Source: Alangreenwoodia sp964438605 (lineage in GTDB: Bacteria; Bacillota; Clostridia; Peptostreptococcales; Anaerovoracaceae). From it: a stretch of DNA of 64,000 bases. Location: NCBI GenBank assembly GCA_964438605.1, contig CAYTKT010000004.1, positions 20,725 through 84,724 of the forward strand, read 5' to 3'. Made by a program: the position numbers and the translations under genes. Shown piece by piece: positions 59,575 to 64,000 of this stretch; position 1 is the stretch's first letter; every line of letters starts with the position of its first letter. The notes under the pieces are model-generated. The model was given only the letters and a program-made list of their open reading frames with translations, had not been told where the DNA came from and made no database searches.

Positions 59575-60522
59575 GTGATAGAAATCGAAAAGCCAACAAT
59601 TGAATGTGTCTATTCTGATACAGACAAGAATTATGGAAAATTTATCGTAGAGCCTCTCGAAAGAGGCTATGGTACGACATTGGGCAACAGCCTGAGAAGA
59701 ATACTTCTTTCCTCTCTTCCGGGGGCCGCTGTGACTTCAATTAAGATTGATGGCATACTCCATGAGTTCTCCACTGTTCCGGGCGTAAAAGAAGATGTTA
59801 CGGAGATTATTCTGAATCTGAAAAAACTTTCAGTACGCCTGAATGGTGATACGCCAAAGAGAGCGATTATCAATGCGGTAGGCCCGAAAGAAGTCACTGC
59901 TTCGGATATTATTTCTGACGGCGATGTGGAGATCTTCAATCCGGAGCTTCATATAGCGACACTCGACGAAAACGCTACATTGGTAATGGAAATCAATCTG
60001 GCGAATGGCCGCGGATATACGCCTGCGGAACAAAATAAGACGGAGAACACTCCGATTGCTGTAATTCCAGTGGACAGTATTTATACGCCTGCTAGAAAGG
60101 TTAATTTTACGGTGCAGAATACGCGTGTTGGACAGGTTACTGATTATGACAAACTCATTCTCGAGATCTGGACGGACGGCAGTATTTCTCCTGAGGAGAG
60201 CGTGTCCATCGGCGCGAAGATTATGCAAGAGCATCTAAAGCTTTTTATCGATCTGACAGACAGTATGGATTCCGTGGAAATCATGGTGGAAAAAGAAGAG
60301 GATCAAAAGGAAAAAGCTCTCGAAATGACAATCGAGGAGTTGGAACTTTCCGTAAGATCATTTAACTGCCTTAAAAGGGCAAATATTAACACGGTTGAGG
60401 AGCTTACCCATAAGTCGGAAGATGATATGATGAAGGTAAGAAATCTGGGTAAGAAGTCTCTCGACGAGGTTAAGCATAAACTGGAAGAACTCGGTCTTGG
60501 TCTCAGACCGAATGACGATTAG
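59575..60522 (+). CDS. rpoA: DNA-directed RNA polymerase subunit alpha
   Basis: 315 residues. The N-terminal assembly domain has the RGYGTTLGNSLRRILLSSLPGAAV helix; the C-terminal domain (about 245-310) has LELSVRSFNCLKRANINTVEELTHKSEDDMMKVRNLGKKSLDEV for UP-element and activator contact. GTG start at 59575 behind AAGGAGG (59561-59567). Confidence 0.97.
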   Translation: MIEIEKPTIECVYSDTDKNYGKFIVEPLERGYGTTLGNSLRRILLSSLPGAAVTSIKIDGILHEFSTVPGVKEDVTEIILNLKKLSVRLNGDTPKRAIINAVGPKEVTASDIISDGDVEIFNPELHIATLDENATLVMEINLANGRGYTPAEQNKTENTPIAVIPVDSIYTPARKVNFTVQNTRVGQVTDYDKLILEIWTDGSISPEESVSIGAKIMQEHLKLFIDLTDSMDSVEIMVEKEEDQKEKALEMTIEELELSVRSFNCLKRANINTVEELTHKSEDDMMKVRNLGKKSLDEVKHKLEELGLGLRPNDD

Positions 60523-60541
60523 ATAAAGGAGGGACTCACAA

Positions 60542-60883
60542 GTGAAGGGACATAGAAAGCTTGGAAGACCTACGGCTCACAGAAAGGCGATGCTGAGAAA
60601 TCAGGTGACTGATCTTCTCAGGGAGGGCCGCATTATGACGACTGTTACGAGAGCCAAGGAAACGAGAAGAATGGCTGAGAAGATGATTACGTTGGGCAAA
60701 CGCGGTGATCTTCACGCAAGAAGGCAGGCTCTGGCTTATATCTACGATGAAGACGTAGTAACGGATCTGTTCGACAACATCGCACCCAGGTATGTCGACA
60801 GAAACGGCGGTTATACGAGAATCCTCAAGCTCGGACAGAGGAGAGGGGATACTGCTGAAATGGCATTTCTCGAATTGGTGTAG
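60542..60883 (+). CDS. rplQ: 50S ribosomal protein L17
   Basis: 113-residue L17 (GHRKLGRPTAHRKAMLRNQVTDLLREGRI, TTVTRAKETRRMAEKMI, GGYTRILKLGQRRGDTAEMAFLEL). GTG start at 60542 after AAGGAGGG. Last gene of the cluster. Confidence 0.97.
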   Translation: MKGHRKLGRPTAHRKAMLRNQVTDLLREGRIMTTVTRAKETRRMAEKMITLGKRGDLHARRQALAYIYDEDVVTDLFDNIAPRYVDRNGGYTRILKLGQRRGDTAEMAFLELV

Positions 60884-60917
60884 CCATATACGGCTGCTTT
60901 CTCGGATTTAATTGATG

Positions 60918-60976
60918 ATAGGAACCGTCGTATTAACGGAAAAGATAATCGTTAATACGACGGTTCCTATGTGCGT
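60918..60976 (+). terminator. Strong terminator of the ribosomal cluster
   Basis: A perfect 21-bp stem (60918-60938 with 60950-60970) with an 11-nt loop is followed by GTGCGTTTTTTG. The longest hairpin terminator in the window. Confidence 0.85.
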
Positions 60977-61017
60977 TTTTTGTGGAAATGAGAGAGGGAA
61001 AAATTCGTGAGACGTTT

Positions 61018-61052
61018 GTAAGCGTCAAACCATGCACACCGTAAGCGTCAAA
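61018..61052 (+). repeat. Short direct repeat next to the IS30 remnant
   Basis: GTAAGCGTCAAA occurs at 61018-61029 and again at 61041-61052. The repeats lie about 70 nt before the transposase remnant and may belong to an element end. Confidence 0.5.
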
Positions 61053-61123
61053 TGGTATGGTAATGTCAATATTTTTGAGATTGTTTTAAAGTTTTGTGTA
61101 AGCTGAAAATATCGATGGTTAAT

Positions 61124-61312
61124 AATCGGCTGTTTAGGAGGTACGTCCCCAAGGGGAAATCCATCAACAACTATTCCGCAGAACAGATTCTCATGTTCGC
61201 TGATGAGAGGAACGCACTGCCGAGAATGTCTCTTAGGTATGCAACCCCGGAAGAACTCTTTGATGATTTCCTTGATCAAGTGTATTCAGATGTCAAGATA
61301 CAGATGGCTTAG
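61124..61312 (+). pseudogene. IS30-family transposase remnant (C-terminus)
   Basis: About 60 codons read like the end of an IS30 transposase: RRYVPKGKSINNYSAEQI, then LPRMSLRYATPEELFDDFL, with the PKG, N-x-x-PR and TPEE-F spacing of the family. The DDE core is missing. The sequence CGAGTGTTCAACTTGCAATTG just after the stop could be the element's right end. A dead fragment. Confidence 0.65.
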
Positions 61313-61520
61313 TTCGAGTGTTCAACTTGCAATTGAGGAAATAAATAAGTGAAAAATAAGCCTGGAAATGATTCTGATTCAGCGAGTTAACTAAATAAAA
61401 CACGGAATTCATAAATCAAACTATTTGAAAAAGATATTTTTCTAAAAAATCAATCTATTGGAAACGTTGAAAAATCAATGGCTGTGCCAATTGAGCTATT
61501 TATAGTTTGAAAAATAATCC

Positions 61521-61548
61521 TTGCTATTTTCGTTATCCTTGGTATAAT
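61521..61548 (+). promoter_or_regulatory. Promoter upstream of a structured RNA
   Basis: TTGCTA (61521-61526), 16 bases, TATAAT (61543-61548). The predicted start near 61556 falls just before the structured segment. It could drive a small RNA, the long leader of the surface gene at 61987, or both. Confidence 0.6.
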
Positions 61549-61559
61549 AATAAATGAAA

Positions 61560-61680
61560 AACAGAAAATGCGGCAGTTCTAAGGGATTGGCTCTCCCTTA
61601 GAGCTTGTCCAGGTAGATAGGATACCTACACAAAGGTCAAACGACCCTACCGCGTACATATTATACCTTTTTTATCATAC
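61560..61680 (+). ncRNA. Candidate structured RNA with multibranch fold
   Basis: A closing stem (61568-61573 with 61650-61655) encloses three hairpins: an 11-bp one (61576-61586 with 61594-61604), AGGTA/TACCT (61611-61615, 61623-61627) and GGTC/GACC (61635-61638, 61643-61646). This makes a cloverleaf-like outline of about 88 nt, followed by an AT-rich tract with TTTTTT at about 61668-61673. It matches no RNA family that I recognise and is not a canonical tRNA. The strand is taken from the upstream promoter. Confidence 0.45.
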
Positions 61681-61869
61681 CGTTTCAAGCGTTCTATTGA
61701 AATAGTTGTTTGGAATGGAAATTCCATCATGTCTTAGTTCCTCGTATTTTTGATTTACTATTTCAAGGGTGGTTTTTGGATTGGCGTTGATAAACTGGTA
61801 GTAATCCAGGCGGATGGCTGATAGTTTGGCAGTGTGTGCATCTTAGATTAGTGAATACTCTTCTTTGTG

Positions 61870-61911
61870 ATGCCGTGTAGGATCTCGTTCCTGCACGGCA
61901 TTTTTGTTTTT
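61870..61911 (+). terminator. Terminator inside the leader of the last surface gene
   Basis: A 12-bp stem (61870-61881 with 61890-61901, one G-U) with an 8-nt loop, followed by TTTTGTTTTT. It lies 76 nt before a start codon on the same strand, so it either ends the upstream RNA or acts as an attenuator. Two GC-rich hairpins follow at about 61913-61950. No gene was seen in 61313-61986. Confidence 0.75.
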
Positions 61912-61986
61912 CCCCAGCCGGCCGGGGACGGAATTCGCCGTCTCCGGGAAACCGCGCGGGAAACAATCGCAAAGGAGGAAAAATAA

Positions 61987-64000
61987 ATGAAAAAGCGATT
62001 TTTATCCGTGTTGTTATGCGTATGCATGGTATTGACACTGACACCAACAATAGCATATGCGATAGATAACACAACTTATCTTCAACTTTTACAGGCTACG
62101 TTGGACGATACCACTTTGAACGTGAATGACAGCTCTGAAATGATCAACGGTAAAAGTTACATGAAAACACGACTTGGTTACGAAACAATTGAACTGGCGG
62201 AACAGAACCGGTATACCCTGACAGTACCCTATGACGTGAACGGACGTTCGTTGGCGAATGGGATAAACCTGACCTTCGGAGTAAAACGTCCAGACACCAA
62301 AGAAGCTTTTTTGAGTGGAGCTGACGAAATAAGTACAGAAATAATAAAACTTGCAAGTTTTGGTAGTAACGACCCAGACAAAAATGTCAATTACTATGGA
62401 AACGAAGTTGATCCTTGGGTTGATAGAGAACAGGTTTTAAAGCCGAGGACACCAAGGACCTTGGTCGCAGAAGAAGATATAGACGACTTCGATTCTGATC
62501 ATGTGACAAAACAAACATATTATATGTATTATGGAAATAACTATGATTACGCAAGGTTCGTCGTATTCGACGTAGTTATGGAAGAACCACCTTCTAACGA
62601 CTTGGACATTAATTCTGTCATTGTTGGTGGCGCTGTTACACTTAGTGAAGAAGACAATGAAAGTGATACAACGACTGGTGGCAGCAGTCGGCATGTGTTT
62701 AGTGCATACGCTCCGACAGATCTCTGGAAGTCGACAGGTCGCAAAGACGAACAGTCTTTGACGATTGACTTAACAAACGCAGTTACAATAATGAACCATG
62801 GAAATAACCTGAAATTGGGAAAACAAGTTAAAAGTCTAAAAAAAGGTATTAATGTCATTGAAACTCAACAATGGTCGAAGACTAGCGACAATACCTTGGA
62901 ATACTATATAGATACAGATAACGGTAGCGGTGAACCGACGCAAAAATACACTCTGAAATTGGTTAACTCCGGCTTCTTTACACATAATATTGATACTCCA
63001 GCCTTAGGAAGCACTGATGAACTTGAACAAAGTCTACAACAAACAGACATAAAATTGGATGACATAATATCATCACTAAAAACATTAGTCTTGGATGACA
63101 CATTGACAAATTATTTGTCATCAGAAGCCTATAAATCGGTTGCAGACAAGTACTCTAACGAAGACGCTCTGGAATCAGGATTGGCCCAATTGAACGACAA
63201 TCAGATTGACCGAATAAAAAATCCTGAATTAAGGATAGAAGTTCAATTAAAAGTCGACGGTCTTAAATGGAACCTAGAAGAAAAGTCTTTGGGTTTCAAT
63301 GTGAAAGCGACCTGGAACCTGATCCTATGTGATTCCAAACTCAAAGACCTCAAGGAAGAAGTGGTAGACGACAATGACGATTATGTTATTATAGATTCTG
63401 GTTTAATCGATTTAAACAATAACACTGACGAAACTTGTAATATCAAAATAACTGTTCCTGAGAGTTTAAGATCATCAAAAAATTTAACTTATGTAAAGTT
63501 TGGTGACAACCTTGGGTATGAAAAAACGCGACTGTCGAATTCAGTCTTGACATTGGACCTCGGCAAACATAATACGTTTGCGATCAAAGGATATGAAGGG
63601 ATCGCCAGTGTGGGAAAATATAGTTTTGATAGCCTGCAGTCGGCAGTTGATTTTGTGGCGCAGAATCCTGAAGACAACACGATACTTCTGAACAGTGAGC
63701 CTGATTCTGAGGCTATTGTCACCACGCCTGGTAAATACGTAATTAAGAAAAATAAAACATTTGATGGCCAGATGGATAATGACAAAATAAAATTACTGTT
63801 GAAACCTGGGGACGGCGTGGAATTGATTGGTGACGAAAATCCGACGGGTTCAGTTAACGAAGATGGTCTGGTATTTGAGTTCACCGAAGTCGAGGAGGAA
63901 CCGACTACGGTAATTGCTGAAGAATCAGAAAACGGAAAAGTCGATCTTTCCAGCACCACTGCAAAAGCAGAGGAAACCGTGACAATCACTCCGACTCCAA
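61987..64000 (+). CDS. Large secreted surface protein, 3' end outside window
   Basis: The frame starts at ATG 61987 (CAAAGGAGGAAAAATAA upstream) and stays open to the window end, 671 codons. A signal peptide (about 1-25, cut near AYA) is followed by Asn/Asp/Thr/Ser-rich sequence with many charged residues and no domain I recognise. The last visible stretch, GKVDLSSTTAKAEETVTITP, resembles the InlB-B-like repeats common in Firmicute surface proteins, which are often followed by SLH modules; that is inference. The coding is AT-rich relative to the ribosomal cluster, like the variable part of the S-layer gene at 29892. Confidence 0.8.
   Translation, partial: MKKRFLSVLLCVCMVLTLTPTIAYAIDNTTYLQLLQATLDDTTLNVNDSSEMINGKSYMKTRLGYETIELAEQNRYTLTVPYDVNGRSLANGINLTFGVKRPDTKEAFLSGADEISTEIIKLASFGSNDPDKNVNYYGNEVDPWVDREQVLKPRTPRTLVAEEDIDDFDSDHVTKQTYYMYYGNNYDYARFVVFDVVMEEPPSNDLDINSVIVGGAVTLSEEDNESDTTTGGSSRHVFSAYAPTDLWKSTGRKDEQSLTIDLTNAVTIMNHGNNLKLGKQVKSLKKGINVIETQQWSKTSDNTLEYYIDTDNGSGEPTQKYTLKLVNSGFFTHNIDTPALGSTDELEQSLQQTDIKLDDIISSLKTLVLDDTLTNYLSSEAYKSVADKYSNEDALESGLAQLNDNQIDRIKNPELRIEVQLKVDGLKWNLEEKSLGFNVKATWNLILCDSKLKDLKEEVVDDNDDYVIIDSGLIDLNNNTDETCNIKITVPESLRSSKNLTYVKFGDNLGYEKTRLSNSVLTLDLGKHNTFAIKGYEGIASVGKYSFDSLQSAVDFVAQNPEDNTILLNSEPDSEAIVTTPGKYVIKKNKTFDGQMDNDKIKLLLKPGDGVELIGDENPTGSVNEDGLVFEFTEVEEEPTTVIAEESENGKVDLSSTTAKAEETVTITPTP

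Noticed and set aside
61611..61655. Reading the structured RNA at 61560-61680 as a tRNA
   Set aside because: There is no T-arm consensus, no anticodon arm of proper size and no CCA-type acceptor geometry.
61763..62356. Minus-strand frames near the start of the last surface gene
   Set aside because: They overlap the terminator and signal peptide of the + strand gene and show no protein family pattern.

Overview
The window looks like the chromosome of an anaerobic, low-to-mid G+C Firmicute of class Clostridia. The evidence is GatCAB with a T-box leader, a gdpP-rplI-dnaB-purA block, a DnaD-type primosome protein, a WalRK-like two-component system, RNase M5, S-layer-homology (SLH) surface proteins, a reverse rubrerythrin and a Firmicute-order S10-spc-alpha ribosomal cluster. 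A family such as Anaerovoracaceae is possible, but I cannot establish this from sequence alone. Every intact gene I accept is on the + strand; the only minus-strand gene is an integrase remnant.

Layout. 1-450 is the C-terminal end of an SLH protein. 950-7054 is a T-box-led gatC-gatA operon whose gatB frame runs without a stop into a complete bacterial aspartyl-tRNA synthetase (1210 codons), which is the most striking gene of the window. 7175-8485 is rpsF-ssb-rpsR. 9086-14760 is gdpP-rplI-dnaB-purA. 15114-16391 is a DnaD protein carrying the zinc-binding N-terminal part of a DnaI/DnaC helicase loader but no ATPase. 16533-24212 is the envelope block: M23/G5 peptidase, WalR-WalK-like pair, transglutaminase-like protein and DivIC/FtsB. 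24267-27292 holds rnmV, a DUF2889-like gene, rsmA and a gene resembling an AAA ATPase that lost its P-loop. 27334-32645 holds two SLH proteins, the second a probable major S-layer protein with strong promoters.

33012-41690 starts with an intact tyrosine recombinase and ends with an ECF sigma gene, a truncated probable anti-sigma gene and a recombinase fragment. Two ~110-bp copies of one repeat, each with a promoter-like motif and a 14-bp-arm hairpin, lie 6.45 kb apart, just upstream of a GDSL hydrolase gene and the sigma gene. Between them are sirtuin, SurE, DUF2156 and AI-2E-exporter-like genes. 42324-43938 holds a PncA-like hydrolase and a reverse rubrerythrin.

44501-60883 is the ribosomal super-cluster (rpsJ to rplQ with secY, adk, map, a KOW protein, infA, rpmJ and rpoA). 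Structured candidate leaders lie before rpsJ, between rpsJ and rplC, and before rpsM. 60900-64000 holds a strong terminator, an IS30-type transposase remnant, a candidate structured RNA with its own promoter, a terminator in the leader of the last gene, and the start of another large secreted surface protein cut by the window edge.

Together the genes cover translation and its quality control (GatCAB/AspRS, ribosomal proteins), replication (SSB, DnaB, DnaD), envelope control and a variable surface layer. No tRNA, rRNA or CRISPR array was seen.
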